A stretch of 64,000 bases of DNA from Hormiphora californensis (GCA_020137815.1 CM035353.1:5506597-5570596), one strand, 5' to 3'. Numbered from the stretch's first letter, positions 1 to 12,295 are shown. Numbers and translations are program-made. Notes: generated from the sequence alone by a model not told the origin.

Positions 1-349
1 ACTAAAGTGACCGCCAGACAATTTTCTACAACTTTTATGAGAGATGCAATGTGATCCGAGCAACTTTGCATTTGTGAATTTTTCAAAACGTGAACCCCGG
101 TCGGATTTCATGAACACGTATTTTTGACTTTAAGACGATATATCTGACGGTTGGTAAGACTCGGAACATCAATCGTGTACCCAAATGTTCGCCTGACAAT
201 TCTCTACAACACTGTTTTTGGTTGAGCTGTTTTGACCTATTTTTCGATGAGTTATGAGCATTTGAATGGAACCCACTCATCACCCAAAATCACAGGTCAC
301 GCAAAGACAGTGGGACACCCTGTATATATCTCCCATACCAACCAATTAC
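1..349. other. Intron sequence downstream of the last visible SCD exon
   Basis: On the minus strand this follows a good donor (gtaattgg) at 349, so it should be the start of the last SCD intron. I see no convincing final exon here. The short ORFs are not desaturase-like. Confidence 0.5.
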
Positions 350-2268
350 CTGAGATCATAGGCCTGGCCGCACAAGTACATAAGGTCGATGAAGATGGTA
401 GTTATGTTAAAGCTGTATCCCATCTCGCTAGTCTGGTAATCGTACGGGAAGGAGTGGTGGAAGTTGTGGAAGCCCTCTCCGATTGCTCCGAGTGACACCA
501 GATAGTTCTCGGCAGGGTTGATTTCACTGTCGTATGGCCGGACCCCGTAGTAGTGGGCCAGAGAGTTTACCAGCCACGTCATGTGGAGCGTGAACACATA
601 CCTGCCAGGGTGAGTTAGGTGAGATGGGGCCGGGGATGGGGCGGGTTAGGGTTGAGAAAGTAGATTGGGGCCGGGGAATGGATAAAAGGAAAGCGATGGA
701 GACGAAAATGAGAAAGAAATCTAGAAAGAAGGATCTAGCTAAAGAAATCGAAAGAGAGAAATAGAGTGAGCAGGGTAGAAAAATAGACAGCGAGAGATTG
801 AACAAGAAAGTACCTGAAACATCCCGCAACACAGAAGGCTGTAAATGCACCCTCTCCCCAGCCCAGCCAGGGAACAATGGTTGGCATGGCAGCACACACC
901 GCCCAGAAAAGTGGGAAGTAGTACTTCCTCTGGAAGGCAATAATGGGATCATTAATCAGGTCATCATAGTTCAACTTAGCACCGTATGTCCTCACATCGG
1001 GGTGTTTCTTAACCAACAGCCATCCAACATGGGCAAAGAACATTCCTGGGAGGGGAAGAGGGGAATGGTTTTTTGTTTTTCATCTTTACTCCTTCAACCT
1101 CTAATTTCTCTTCTCAGGGTGCCTGGTTAGAGGAACCCAATACGACTATAATCGTAAGTGACTCATGTCTCGTTTAATCATGACACTAAACTACACTAAA
1201 CCACACTAAACCACACTAAATCACACTAAACCACACTACTAAACCACACTAACCTCTGTTAGCGTTGTAAGGATCAGCGTTGGTCTCGCTCCACTTGTGG
1301 TGAACCCTGTGATCTCTGCTCCACTGGTACAAGTCATCCTGTCCAGCGAGGGTCTGGCACAACATCAGGAACGCTGAAATGGGGTGGTGAGGGGTGAGAG
1401 GAGTAGAAGGGTGAGAAGAGAGGCTGAAAGGGGATGGTGAGGGGGTTGAACGCTGGAAGAGGAATGGTGGGGGGTGATGGTTACGAGATGGGAGTGGGTG
1501 TGGTAAGACCTCGTGTTGGAAGTTTGCCAACAATAACAATAACTCCTTATGGAAACAATGGTACGCGGCGACATCTCCTCGTTTTGTTGTAGCCTCCATA
1601 CGAAAGCAATATATACTATAACATTGAGACTAACTTGATTGTGACGTATATGATACTTACCTCTTAGTAGCGGTGTGGCCTTGTATGATTTGTGTGCCCA
1701 AAGCCGGTGTGCTCCGGCCGTGATTCCTAATCCTCCTAAGACGTAGAGGGCAACTGAGAATAATAGGGTCTTCCACTGAGCGTATAGTACAGCCTGGCGG
1801 GGAGTGTGATTAGAGAGAGATAGGGGTAATGAATCACAACTGTCCAGACTAAAACATACAAAAATTTACAAATTATACGACCACCTAAAGTCTAAAGTCT
1901 AGGTTTACAAATTAGATATCCCCAAATTGTCCAACCACCTTAAGTCTCAAGATGTCAATCAGGGCCAGCGAACATCAATGGAATCCTCCTCCTCTTCCTC
2001 CTCCTCACAATCTCTCTCCTCTCGGCAGAGTTTAACTACAAACGCAATGCAAACAAGGACAACCAGGAAGCCGATTAGTAACATCAAAATGAGAGGTAGT
2101 GCAGAGGTAGTGCACCGGGCTTAGCGTTGTATAACACTGTCGGCGGAATTAGTGGCCATTATAAACCCTATGTCTCCCTCTCTCTTTCCACCCCCTCTAG
2201 TCTTTCTCTCTCTCTCTCCCTATATTTCTCTCTTTCTCTCTCTCTCTCTCCCTATATTTCTCTCCCTA

Positions 2269-2356
<88 letters not shown>

Positions 2357-3064
2357 CCTATCTTTCTCTCTCTCTCTCTATGTAATCCTGCCAACTGCTT
2401 AATTCTCTCATGCGTGTCGATTAATTTCTAGTGCAAAAACCGAGGAAAATACAATGAGGGGGAGTTAAAAAGGTCGTGCAAATTTTAAATTGAACATAAT
2501 TCAACTAAATTTTAAATTTAGCAGAGAATATATAATTCATCCACCGCCCGCAGGTTCTACTGCATGCACTTCCAGGTTACGTTTCCCGTTTATATTTAAT
2601 TGTGATTCCTATACCACAGCGTTTGTATTTAAATTTTCGGAATGGCCAGAACTGGGCTATATTTAAAATATTAATCACAACATAATTTATCAATTCCTTC
2701 TCTTTTACTACTTACAAGATAGAATCCGTAAGTGGCAAGTGCATGGAGGACCACCATGTTGTACACATTCATCCAGACAATCTCCAGGGTCATATCCTGG
2801 AAAGAAAGGGGTTGTTACAAAACATTGCATTGTTAGGAATAGCTGTTTAATCTACCGAACCCTCACAGAGCCCGGGCCACACAGGGAATAGTGGGATGAA
2901 AATAACATGATTGATATGTACCAAGCTAATATGCTTACTTTGAAGTCTTCTGATGGCTTGAAATCCTTTGGATGCAAGAGTTGTGGTACTGGATCACCAT
3001 TTTCACTGCTATCAGATTCCCCGACCTTAGAGGCGACCTTTTCCCCCTTAATACACGGACCCAT
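350..3064 (-). CDS. SCD: Stearoyl-CoA (delta-9) desaturase, six exons, 3' end off window
   Basis: Exons read right to left: 3064-2939, 2796-2716, 1793-1661, 1373-1254, 1045-814 and 601-350. All junctions have GT/AG signals and compatible phases, giving about 314 codons. The protein is a membrane di-iron enzyme of the ER that puts the delta-9 double bond into stearoyl- and palmitoyl-CoA, using cytochrome b5. The three histidine boxes are present: HRLWAH near residue 98, HRVHH near 135, and HNFHH in the last visible exon within GEGFHNFHHSFPYDY. Hydrophobic membrane segments precede and follow box 1. The ATG at 3064 starts an acidic N-terminus (MGPCIKGEKV), as in animal SCDs. The exon ending at 350 stops at AYDLR with a clean donor, so roughly 30 C-terminal residues (normally a short basic tail) must lie below position 1. 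Family assignment is firm; I cannot separate SCD paralogs. Confidence 0.95.
2205..2384. repeat. (CT)n microsatellite in SCD intron
   Basis: A nearly pure CT/TCTC tract with occasional CCTATATTT interruptions. It lies between SCD exons at 1793 and 2716. The serine/leucine ORFs crossing it are products of the repeat. Confidence 0.95.
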
Positions 3065-3159
3065 AGTCCTGGCTAGTCGAGGTGTGGAGGTTATAACAGC
3101 TAATATCAAAGATAAAAAAGGCGTTTGCAAGAGGTTCAATTTCCAAGATATATAGTACA

Positions 3160-3323
3160 TAACGTTCTGCACGCAGTGCAAGCGCGCCATATACGCTCTG
3201 CACTGCAGAGCGTATATGGAGGTGAAATGCACGACAGCGCAGCTGGAGTGCATTTCACACCTATATTGCACGAGTGAAACGAGTGCGATATAGGAGCGCT
3301 TGCACATGCCGTGCAGGACGTTA
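3160..3323. mobile_element. Foldback (MITE-like) element with nested hairpins
   Basis: Outer ends are imperfect inverted repeats (taacgttctgcacg at the left, cgtgcaggacgtta at the right). Internally, gtgcaagcgc pairs with gcgcttgcac, and a long hairpin is built from atacgctctgca and tgcagagcgtat (about 3190-3218). It starts about 95 bp upstream of the SCD start codon. It has no coding capacity. Superfamily is not assignable because no target-site duplication was identified. Confidence 0.7.
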
Positions 3324-3339
3324 TTGAGTATGGTGGGCG

Positions 3340-3905
3340 GACTCTAGTGCTAACGGACTCTTTATCTAAATCCAAGGCGGACTCTATATCTAAAAACGGA
3401 CTCTTTATCTACAGTTAGATTTTGAAAAAAGTTTAGATAAAGAGTCCTCCCTGTGTAGACTTTTTAGATAAAGAGTCCGCCCAGTGTAGAATTTTTAGAT
3501 ATAGAGTCCTCTAGTACATTTTGGCGCCAAATCCTCCAACCCGGACTCTATATCTAAAATCCTAACCCAACCCAAAACCTAACCCTAACACTAACCCTAA
3601 CCCTAACCTCGAACCCAAATAACGGCCCTAACACTTCTAAATTAGTATAGGGGTAGAGCAAACTCTCGTTTCCGGCCTAACGGCCGAAATCTCGAGTTCG
3701 CGGCGAAAGGCGGACTCTATATCTAATTTAGATTTATGTAGATATAGATTCCACTTTGTTTAGACTTTTTAGATAAAGAGTCCGCCCTGTGTAGACTTTT
3801 TAGATAAAGAGTCCTCCTAGAGTTTAGACTTATTTGGACTCTTTATCTAAATCTAAATTTAGATATAGAGTCCACTGTAGACTTAGAGTGTAGCACTAGA
3901 GTACG
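3340..3905. repeat. Degenerate repeat of a 'gatatagagtccgcc' motif with TTAGGG-like tract
   Basis: The motif 'tagataaagagtccgcc', or its complement 'ggcggactctatatcta', recurs at least ten times in both orientations. At about 3565-3612 sits a run of ccctaa-type hexamers (aaccctaaccctaacc), an interstitial telomere-like tract. No gene is visible. Confidence 0.75.
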
Positions 3906-4474
3906 CACACCATTGAGTATATATTCCGCGAGAAAACACATGACAAGCAAAACAATCATAATTTTGGGTGATTACACACAGAGAGATGTGACAAAACAAG
4001 GTACAAACTAAGCAAAACTACACAAAAATACACTTCTACACCTCTTACACACAAGGGAACAAGTTCTGTTAGTTTTAATTAGTGAAAAGAAGAGAGAGAT
4101 ACAGTGAGAGATACGAGAGAGGGAGATTGGAATTCTTGGAAATAGCAAACAACAAAACATGATAAGGGGATAATTAGTGAGAGAAAGAGGAAGAGTGAGT
4201 GTAAAATGGCAGACTGTGTGTCGTGTAGTACCTTGTCAGTCATATTCTGTGTGTTTGTGTGTAAATAAGGTGTAAAAACACATTTCTCACTTATATCCCG
4301 CTACCTCTATATCTGCACGCTCCCGCGGAAGCACAGTGCATATTTCAGCGTGCAAATGGTCGCGCACAGCGGGAGTGATATGTGCACTCGCGGTATATAT
4401 ATGTTATGAATCAAAACTATACACGGATGAGAATGAACCGCCCTCTCGTCCAGACCAATAATATTAAACAACTG

Positions 4475-4842
4475 AGGTCAGCACGGAGAACCCGTGTCTC
4501 TCCCTCTGCTAACGTAAGTCACGCTCAAAGAAGATAAGAGGCGCTTGTAATTTTAGAAAGGGGTCTGAGAACACAGGGTCTGAGAGGCAAAAGGGGGGCG
4601 TAAGTAGAGAACGAGAAAAAGAGAGAAGATAAGAAGATGCGGCATGAGACTTAGAAGCCATGCTATTTCTACACGACCCAGTGTCTACCTTCCCCTATCT
4701 CTCCCCGTCTCTCGCTATCGGCCTCCCTCTCCGCTTTCCCTCTCCTCTCTCCCTCTCTTTCCCCCCCTGCTCTCTCTATCTCTCGCTCTCTCTCTCTCTG
4801 CCCCTCTCTCCCCTCCCTCTCTCTCCTCTCCTCTCTTTTCCC

Positions 4843-4876
<34 letters not shown>

Positions 4877-6110
4877 CTCTCTCCCCCTCTCCCTTTTCTC
4901 CCCTCCTCCCTTTTTCCTTCGAATTTAGGGGGTTGGTTTGGCCGTCCTTCTTCTGGATTTGGGGGGTTTAGAGGAAGTAATTTTCTTCCAAGAAACTGGG
5001 CGATTTCACATAAGTTACCCTACTTTAATCTCAGGGACTTTGAAATTGAAATAAACCTAAAATGTAATGGTTTAGGTGGGGTTAGAGCATAAGTTCAACA
5101 ATTTAGGGTTTTCAAGTCACAAGAATCAACATTTTGCATCAAAAAGTAGTTTATGTTAAGATCTGCCAGTAAAGTTTGGAGTGTAACCCAACTAATGTAC
5201 AGGTTTTGTGGAGGTTTCCCAAGTTTGAAGGCAAGAGCTGTTTCTGTGGTGTTGTGGTCAAGGGGCTTTCATACCCCAAACCCCTTTTTTTTTCCCCCCC
5301 CCCCCCCCGCAACCGTAATTTTTCACGTAAAAGGGGAAGGGGATAAGGCCCCGCTTTATTTTAAAAAACCCGGTTGAGAACCCCTCTGGGAACAATAATA
5401 AAATGGGGTCCACGGAGAACCCTGTCCCCCTTGTAACGAAGTCACGCAAGAGTATATGGCTTGTAATTTCTAGAAAGGGTCTGAGAACACCTCTCCAGAG
5501 TTATCTAAATAGAGAACGAGAAGAGCTTACAGCCAGATATCGCTCAGGATACTCTGAGCGCTCCTCGTCCTTTAGCTCGAATACCGGTCTCAGCGTCTCA
5601 CCTATCCGTAAGCGAGCTCCCGTATGGTGCCAGCCCTGGATCAGGCAGTTCCGGGATGATAGGCGCTCAGCTTTTGGATGACGAGCGCTACTGCTCGGGC
5701 TAACTGCTTTGTAGACTGGACGAGTGGGGGGCCCCCCCCGGGGAGTTTTGTGGAAGAAAATTGAAAGAGAGAGAGAAAGCAGAGTAGCGGTAAGGAAGTG
5801 AAGAGATGGAGAGAGAGAGAATATTTTCTCCAAGATAACATGGGGGCATTGCCCAAGTACCCTCGACTTTAATCTCAAACCTTTGAAATTGAATAAACTA
5901 AACTGAATGGATTTTTAGTGGAGGTGAGAAGTGCAAGGTACAAGACAAAGGTTTCCAGGTGGTTGTCTCAAAGTCACAATGATACTCAACACTTTTAATG
6001 AATCATGTTACAAATCAAGTAGTGATGAAGATCTGCCAGTGAAAGTTTGGAGTGAGTAACCAATCTAATTGTACAAGCTGTGTGTGTGTGTGGTATGTGC
6101 TTGCTCTCAG
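4475..6110. repeat. Direct segmental duplication, two copies about 0.9 kb apart
   Basis: Copy 1 (about 4475-5250) and copy 2 (about 5405-6110) share ordered blocks: 'cacggagaaccc', 'aagtcacgc', 'ggcttgtaattt/gcgcttgtaatttt', 'gaaagggtctgagaacac', 'tactttaatctca' and 'tttgaaattgaa', ending with 'gatctgccagtaaagtttgg'. Between the shared blocks copy 1 carries a CT microsatellite, while copy 2 has a unique stretch of about 190 bp (5510-5700). No gene is supported. Confidence 0.7.
4680..4915. repeat. CT-rich microsatellite/low-complexity tract
   Basis: Pyrimidine-only sequence of tctc, ccct and tccc runs inside the first copy of the 4.5-6.1 kb duplication. The two overlapping ORFs consist only of Ser/Leu/Pro/Phe and are not genes. 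Confidence 0.9.
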
Positions 6111-6677
6111 AGTGTGTGTAAAGTGAATACTGAGCTTGCTGGCAGTGTGTGACATTAGAAATTATAATAGTTAAATGTACCAGTTACGTGATCGGGAGTA
6201 TCAGTTACATATGCGGGAGTGGGGCACATTATTGTACATATAGGACACTTTTATTGTACACATTATTGTACATCTATAGGACCTAGATTCTAGGTTGTAG
6301 ATGAAGGGAGCAATTAGAATGGGAAGGAAGAGACACAATCAATATAGATCATGTTAAAAGGAAGTAGGGAGACGGGAAATAGAAGTTATTTTTCCCTTTG
6401 AAGGGAAATATTGTCAATCATTTAAGCGGATCATGATAGAGCAAAAAGAAAGGGGAAATAAAGACATCTCGGCAAGGAAAGAAACTGTATGGTGCATAGT
6501 AAACGAGCTAACCAGATAGAGAGAAGGAGAGACACAGGGGAGAGGGTGACAGAGATGGAGAAAGCGAGAGAGCGATAGAGTCTTCAGAGAGGGGGTGTGC
6601 AAAAAAATGATAGCAATCTTTTCCTATTCTACCCATCTCTGATCAATCGATCGATATCGAAGAGTTGCTGATTAATT

Positions 6678-6688
6678 GACAACAGAGA

Positions 6689-6748
<60 letters not shown>

Positions 6749-6860
6749 GAGAGAGAGAGAGAGAGATCTTGCTTAGGGAAGCAGGAGTTGAACAACAGAG
6801 AGAGAGATCCTGCCCAGGGAAGCAGGAGTTGAAAACAGAGAGGGATCCTACTCAGTAGTA
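6678..6860. repeat. (GA)n microsatellite with a short 'caggagttga' repeat
   Basis: A GAGA tract is followed by two or three copies of a unit containing 'gaagcaggagttgaa' and 'agagatcctgcc', each ending in another GA run. Confidence 0.85.
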
Positions 6861-6899
6861 GTTGGGAGATCCTACACAAGCTATATATAATAGCTGTCA

Positions 6900-7720
6900 C
6901 ACAATGCCCCTACTTATTATTATATCTGAATCACACAGCGAGGTTTGTCATCAATAATTACAAATCATACAGTTCAGCATTCGGCAACATGATCTTCCCC
7001 TTATCTTGGTGACGCGGTCACCCCTCCACTAGGGCCGCGCGAAGCGCGGCAACGAAGCTCGGCAACGAAGCTCACCAACCCCTTATCATAAAAGCCCGGT
7101 ACCCCCCACCATCATCAAATCCCATCGTTAGATCCCACCACTTTGTATAGCACCCATGCCGCGGTACTCAAAGTGACCCTCTTTCACTCTCCTGTACTTC
7201 TCGTTGTATAATCACATTGAGCTGTACCCCGCCTTGTGCAGCAGAGGAAAACACATGAATTTACTTCAAGGTGGTACACAGTGTAGGAGAGTGCAGCACA
7301 AATCTCAGTCTAATATGCAGTAGTAGGTATTAGCCATCCCAGTAAGAGTGTGTGTGTGTGTTGGACAGGGGGACAGAGAGTTGGGGACGTGTCGAATTAA
7401 CATTCCTGTCTAAAAATATGCAGCTCTTTTTCGATGGCACCATGTAACATCAAACTGTGTACATACAGCTCTACTAATGCAATGGTACAGTTCTATAATG
7501 CAATGGTACAGCTGCTATTTTATCGTGTGGTAGAACGAAGAAAGGCGATGCTGTGTAAAATGAGGGCGACATAACTTTTTGTCAAATAAAATACTAGATA
7601 TCGTAATATTACGAACCAGTGTCGTACACAATAAAGATATTATAGGAGAGCAGACAGAACACAAGCTACACAAAGAGTGAAGATGAAAATGGAAACCCGG
7701 AAGAAGAGTGGTAGTGAGAG

Positions 7721-7754
<34 letters not shown>

Positions 7755-9427
7755 AAGAAAACGAGAAAAGGAAGGGAGGAGGGGGAAAAGAGAGAGGAGA
7801 GAGAGTGAAAAGGGAAGAGAAGGGGAAAAAAGGAGAGAGATTTTAAAGAAGAGGGAGAGAGAGAAGAGAGGAGAAGAGAGAGAGAGGGAGAGAAAAAAAG
7901 AAAAAGGGAGAAGAAGAAAAGTTATGGAGGGGGAAACAAAAAAAAGGGAAAGAAAAAAGGGGAAAAAAGGGGGAGGGGGGGAAGTTTAAGGGGAAAAATT
8001 TTTGGGGGGATAGGGGTTGCAGAAAAGAGGATTTTTGTTTTTTTTTTTGGGGTTTCCCCGCCCCCCAAAAATTTTGGGGGGGGTTTTCTTGGGCCCCCGA
8101 AACAGTTGTAGAGGAATTCAAATGAATATGGCCCGTTGTTGCAAAAGGCCACCACAGCAGAATCAGCTCTCACCCTTCCATCAGACGTGAAAAGTGGCGT
8201 GATTCACAAACATAGTAACGCAGGGGTGGCGTGATCAGAATGCTTCTGGATCAAACGCCTGGCGTGATACTTGCAAAGAAAATATTACGTAGCACGATCG
8301 AAAGGTTTTGGGCCATGGCAGTGGCAGTACAACTGCTGTTCCAAAAATACTTCTTAAAATTAGACTGGGAATGATTTCACTTGCTTGGCATTAACTCAAT
8401 TTCAAAACGGGACTGCGGATAAGGGAAAAAGTAGTATGAGTCTCCCCCCTGGGAGATTCTAATCCAACAAATGAACGCCTTTAAAATAACAGAAAACAGT
8501 GAAACAGTAATAGCGTTTTTATTGATAATTTACACAATGAACCCTCTTTTGTAAGATTTTTTCACGAAATCACCCAAGGGCGGACCCGATTTCCGGGCCC
8601 CCGGGCCCAAATTTACCAGGCCCCCCCATTTATCGGAGGATTAACTTCTCCCAAAAACATCCCCGTAAATTCGAAACAGTTTTTTTTTTTTTTTTTTTTT
8701 CAGTCCGTCCCGCAAATCAGTCTGCAGCCCCATAACGACGGATAAATACTCACTAAGAGTTAAAAAACAAGCAAAGTGGTTTTAAAGGACATGTCTCCCA
8801 GCAGTCTCTCAGGCAACATGCATATATAAGATATGAATAATATGCTGCACTATGAAGAAAGAGGGAGATAGAGAGAGAAAAGATAGAGATCAAGGGAGAT
8901 AGAGGGAAGTAAGAAAGAGAAGAGAGAGAGAGAAGAAGGAAGGGAAAAAGAGAACTATGCAGGAAGGGAAAGAAACGGGGGAAAATAAAAGGGGAGAGTG
9001 AAAAGGGAGGAGGATTGGGTTTAAATTTTTTGGGGGCCCCCGGTTTTTCCCCCGGGTTTGGGTGGGGGGTTCGTTTTTTGGGGGCGATTTTTTGGGAGAG
9101 GAGGGGCGAGGAGAGAGAGGGAGAGGGATAGAGAGTTAGAGAGAGAGTTAGAGCGTGTGCGTAAAATGCTTTTTTTTGAAAACTTTTCAAATCTTTTCAC
9201 ATCTCATTGATTGGATCAAATGGTCACGAGGATCAAATGGTCCGTTGCTATTGGCCAATTACTATCTCAGCTTTAGATGCAGACACCTTCCAAATCTGCG
9301 AGAAGGGAAGGAAGGAAAGAGCGAAGGAGATATAGCTGCCGATAACGTGCTCTCATTTCACAAAGCTGCTGCAGTGGCTTCGAGATTGAGATCTCGTACA
9401 TCGTATATTATATTCTTTTCTTATACT
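6900..9427. other. Intergenic stretch without recognisable gene
   Basis: I see no exon with family similarity. It contains a GA/GGGA tract (7715-7990) that runs into homopolymer-swollen sequence (7970-8110), a poly-T run (about 8681-8700) and another swollen purine/G-rich patch (8870-9135). A small direct repeat 'ggcaacgaagctc' occurs at 7048-7072. Confidence 0.6.
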
Positions 9428-9553
9428 AAAGTGTATTAGCGGAACTAAAACGAACTGGCTGTGCGTTGTACATATCGATTTCAGTGAGATACATTATATG
9501 CACAACGTATGCACGACACACAGCCAGTTCATTTTTACTTCGCTTACACACTT
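9428..9553. mobile_element. Short MITE with inverted termini
   Basis: The left end 'aaagtgtattagcg' and the right end 'cgcttacacacttt' are imperfect inverted repeats. A second inner pair is formed by 'gaactggctgtgcgt' and 'cacacagccagttc'. About 126 bp, no coding capacity, superfamily unknown. Confidence 0.65.
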
Positions 9554-9781
9554 TATTAGATGCCTATCTTGCCAAAGTTGATGCTTCAGTGTTGAGACAA
9601 CAAGGGATCACCAGATAGATCGAGGAAAGATATAGAGAGCTTGGAGAGGGATGTTGGACTTCCACTTACATCTGCCTCCTCTCACAAAACTGGTCAACAA
9701 TTTGTGTAACACTGAAACTATCAGACCAGATCCCCCACACCTGGCTCCCCGGAATACACCACAACGCACACGCCACCTGCG

Positions 9782-10103
9782 TAGCTGGGGATTGCAATGG
9801 AAAGTTCGAGGGGAAGCTATCTGATGTACACTTTTCATTTCGAACTAGGTAAGATTGAGTTTCTTATATTCATTGCCCATACATCTCTCTCCCCTCTCTT
9901 TAGTCTCTACTCTCTATGTCTGTATTCCTCTCTAATCTCTATCATCACTAGATCACTAATCACGAGGGACAATCAACGAACAAGGCCTGATGTTAGGCAA
10001 CACCGGGGACCTGACCATAGTCAGCAACGGAAACCTGATGGACAAACAGTGCCCAGTGAACGTCCGCTACCACGATACAAGAGTAGAAGATCGGGAAAGG
10101 TAT
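9782..10103 (+). CDS. Two probable exons of an unrecognised gene (partial)
   Basis: Exon a, about 9782-9846 (acceptor cctgcgtag, donor gtaagattg), reads as LGIAMESSRGSYLMYTFHFE. Exon b, about 9968-10101 (acceptor after cacgag, donor gtatctatc), joins it in phase and continues as GLMLGNTGDLTIVSNGNLM then DKQCPVNVRYHDTRVEDRE. Composition and splice signals look like real protein, but I do not recognise a family. Exon b ends in phase 2. That does not join in frame to the ORF beginning near 13622, so either exons in between are missing or these are separate genes. No upstream exons could be defended. Confidence 0.4.
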
Positions 10104-10130
10104 CTATCAAAAACATAATATTATATTATA

Positions 10131-10257
10131 TGTGAAGCAGGAACCGACCGAAACAAGTAAACAACCAATCAGAACTCGCTATTTAGGTCACAGTGACTGG
10201 TTATCAGCCAATCAGGGACCAGTATTTCCTGATTCGGTCGGTTCGTGATGTGAAGCA
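10131..10257. mobile_element. 109-bp MITE with 9-bp target-site duplication
   Basis: The identical 9-mer TGTGAAGCA flanks the element at 10131-10139 and 10249-10257. Inside, the ends are inverted (ggaaccgaccgaaa at the left, ttcggtcggttcgt at the right). An 8-9 bp duplication suggests a hAT-like mobiliser; that part is inference. It lies about 30 bp after the donor of the orphan exon upstream. Confidence 0.75.
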
Positions 10258-10263
10258 CTGCCA

Positions 10264-10759
10264 TTGAGCTGTTCCATTACAACAGCAATTGTTTGTGCAG
10301 CTGATCCGGATGTAAATAGCACCGTTCATCTCGAACAATCTATCATAATAGCTCATCCTACCTCACCACACAAAACAAACAGAGACCGCGATGGCGGGGA
10401 GGGGGATGGTCGGGGGTGCAGCGGGGAATGAATTAGAGTGCGTGTCGGGTGGTATAAACTTATCAATTTATATACTGCATGCATGCCACGTGAAAAGAAG
10501 CTGATAAGAGTTACTAGCAGGGGTACGTATAGTGGGAGGGGTGAGAGGGTGGAAGAGAGGGTGGGTGAGAGAGATGGAGTACAGATATAGAAAAGGTATA
10601 ACGTGCTAAAAGCATGTGATAACCCGTTAAAAATATAGCTTTTAGAAAGCGTCGTACAGCCTTATCTCAAATGCGACCCACAGAAAGTACTCTTAGACCC
10701 TTCTGTATGTTCTGATAAGGGTATAGTAACTTATGAAAACTCACATGATCTACGTAAAT
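10264..10759. other. No gene seen
   Basis: Unique-looking sequence with a GGGAGGG-rich patch near 10,520-10,570. No open exon with convincing composition. Confidence 0.5.
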
Positions 10760-11605
10760 CAGGGCCCTATATGCCTAAAGTCGGATTTTTTTGAAACTGT
10801 CACCCCCCTTTTCACGTGCGGCGTCGTATTTGCGCGTGACAGCCTCTACTTCCTCTCACTTTTGGCAACAAGAATCATTGCATTATCATGTATTCATAAT
10901 GCTGTGTTTCCCTGCCCTCCCGTTTCACGTGTCACTGTCAACAGGATCAAGGCTTGGTCATAATGTAATGTGAGATGCATACGATCTAGCTGTCAGTATA
11001 CTTCTCACATAGCTTAGTGTACTCACATGACACTTGCTAACCAGCTTTTGACATTCCAACTTAACTACTTATCTAACCTCTCACACTCGACTCGCAAGAT
11101 GACAATGTGTATGTAACACGCGAAACACGCGGCAGCGCTATTCATGTTTTGTTGAGTGGCGCGCGCATACACGTCCATGAAACTGTGCCATTGTAAGTTT
11201 TGATAAAGGAGCAACTTGTTGTTGTGTGCGCGGCTCAGTTGCTACGCTGAGTACACCGGGTGGTACCGGGTTGCCCCTCGCAACGAAAGTGTGACCAAAA
11301 TGGTCCCTCTACCGATTAGTTAGTATACCAAAATGTCGTTTTCGAATTCTAACCCTGCTATGCCTTTTTACAAAGTAAAAAGGCATCCGGGTGGATGCCT
11401 TCGGCATCCACCCGGGCAGGGAAAAAATCTGCATATCACCGGAAAGAGCATAATTTTATGAGTCCGTAAAACTTTTGTTTGACGAAATTGGTTAAGAAAT
11501 AAAGGCGTGAGAGCCGAAACAAGTTTCCGGCGCGCAAATAAAATCTCGCGCGCCACCCAGGAGGGTGACAGTTTCAAAAATCCGACTTTATAGGCCATAT
11601 CTTAT
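10760..11605. mobile_element. TIR/foldback element, family A
   Basis: Left arm 'tatatgcctaaagtcgga' with 'gaaactgtcaccccc' (about 10767-10810) is the inverted counterpart of the right arm 'gggtgacagtttcaaa' with 'tccgactttataggccata' (about 11564-11602). The interior contains GC-rich cgcgcgc patches and a double hairpin at 11361-11425. There is no transposase ORF. A relative lies at about 50,290-51,190. Confidence 0.7.
11361..11425. repeat. Double-hairpin repeat, copy 1
   Basis: Two consecutive hairpins: tgcctttttac/gtaaaaaggca, then catccgggtggatgcc/ggcatccacccggg, followed by a run of A. Related copies occur at about 30,722-30,790, 38,463-38,485 and 39,998-40,050. Confidence 0.7.
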
Positions 11606-12295
11606 TAGGCTATAGATAGTCACGTACGGAAGTGTGTCATTCAAACCAAACAAATTGCCTGCACGCTCCCCTTCTTTAGAAATCATTTATATCCGCCCTT
11701 AGTAGCCACTCTCCAGTAGCCACTCTCCAGTAGCCACTCTCCAGTAGCCACTATCCCACAAGTAGAATCTTAAATTGAATGTAGGAAAGTTTAAAACTGT
11801 GTATTCTCCCCACCATCTATCATGTAACACAGTACAGTAGTGAACTCATCACACTTCCAATAACAATTGATACGGCGGTATTATACCTTTGTAAATTGTA
11901 GCCGTATAAAAGCACATGTGCCAGTGATTGTTTCAATTTCCAAGTGTTAAAAAATGACAACTTGAATAAAAATGCCAAGTAAATTTTTCAGAAAGTTATT
12001 AGAAAGATGATTTCTTAGAAAGTAAATTTCTTAGAATGGACAATGGAATACTACTCATTCGATCATTATCATACTTGATAGATATAGATTAAACAAAGAT
12101 TAAAATTGCTTGATGCAGGTCATTATTTCATATGCAAAATTATCCCCCTTCCTTCATTTAGTTTTAATGTTTCACTTGATGGAAATTATTCGATAGAAAA
12201 GCTATTGATCTAGTTGGCGCCGAGTTTCTCGCATTATTACCACACAAAATGATCACCTCTCGTCCTTGTCAACCACAAATGTACCACAAGTGAGA

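Noticed and set aside
2127-2402. Ser/Leu ORFs at CT/GA tracts (also 4,644, 7,708, 12,237, 42,881, 46,954, 48,637)
   Set aside because: Dinucleotide repeats; no protein-like composition outside the tract.
3565-3612. Chromosome end (telomere) from TTAGGG-like runs, also at 26.6-27.2 kb
   Set aside because: Short, degenerate and internal, with genes on both sides; interstitial tracts within repeats fit better.
9608-9838. Minus-strand ORF opposite the exon at 9,782
   Set aside because: The plus strand has phased splice junctions continuing into the next exon; the minus strand has none.
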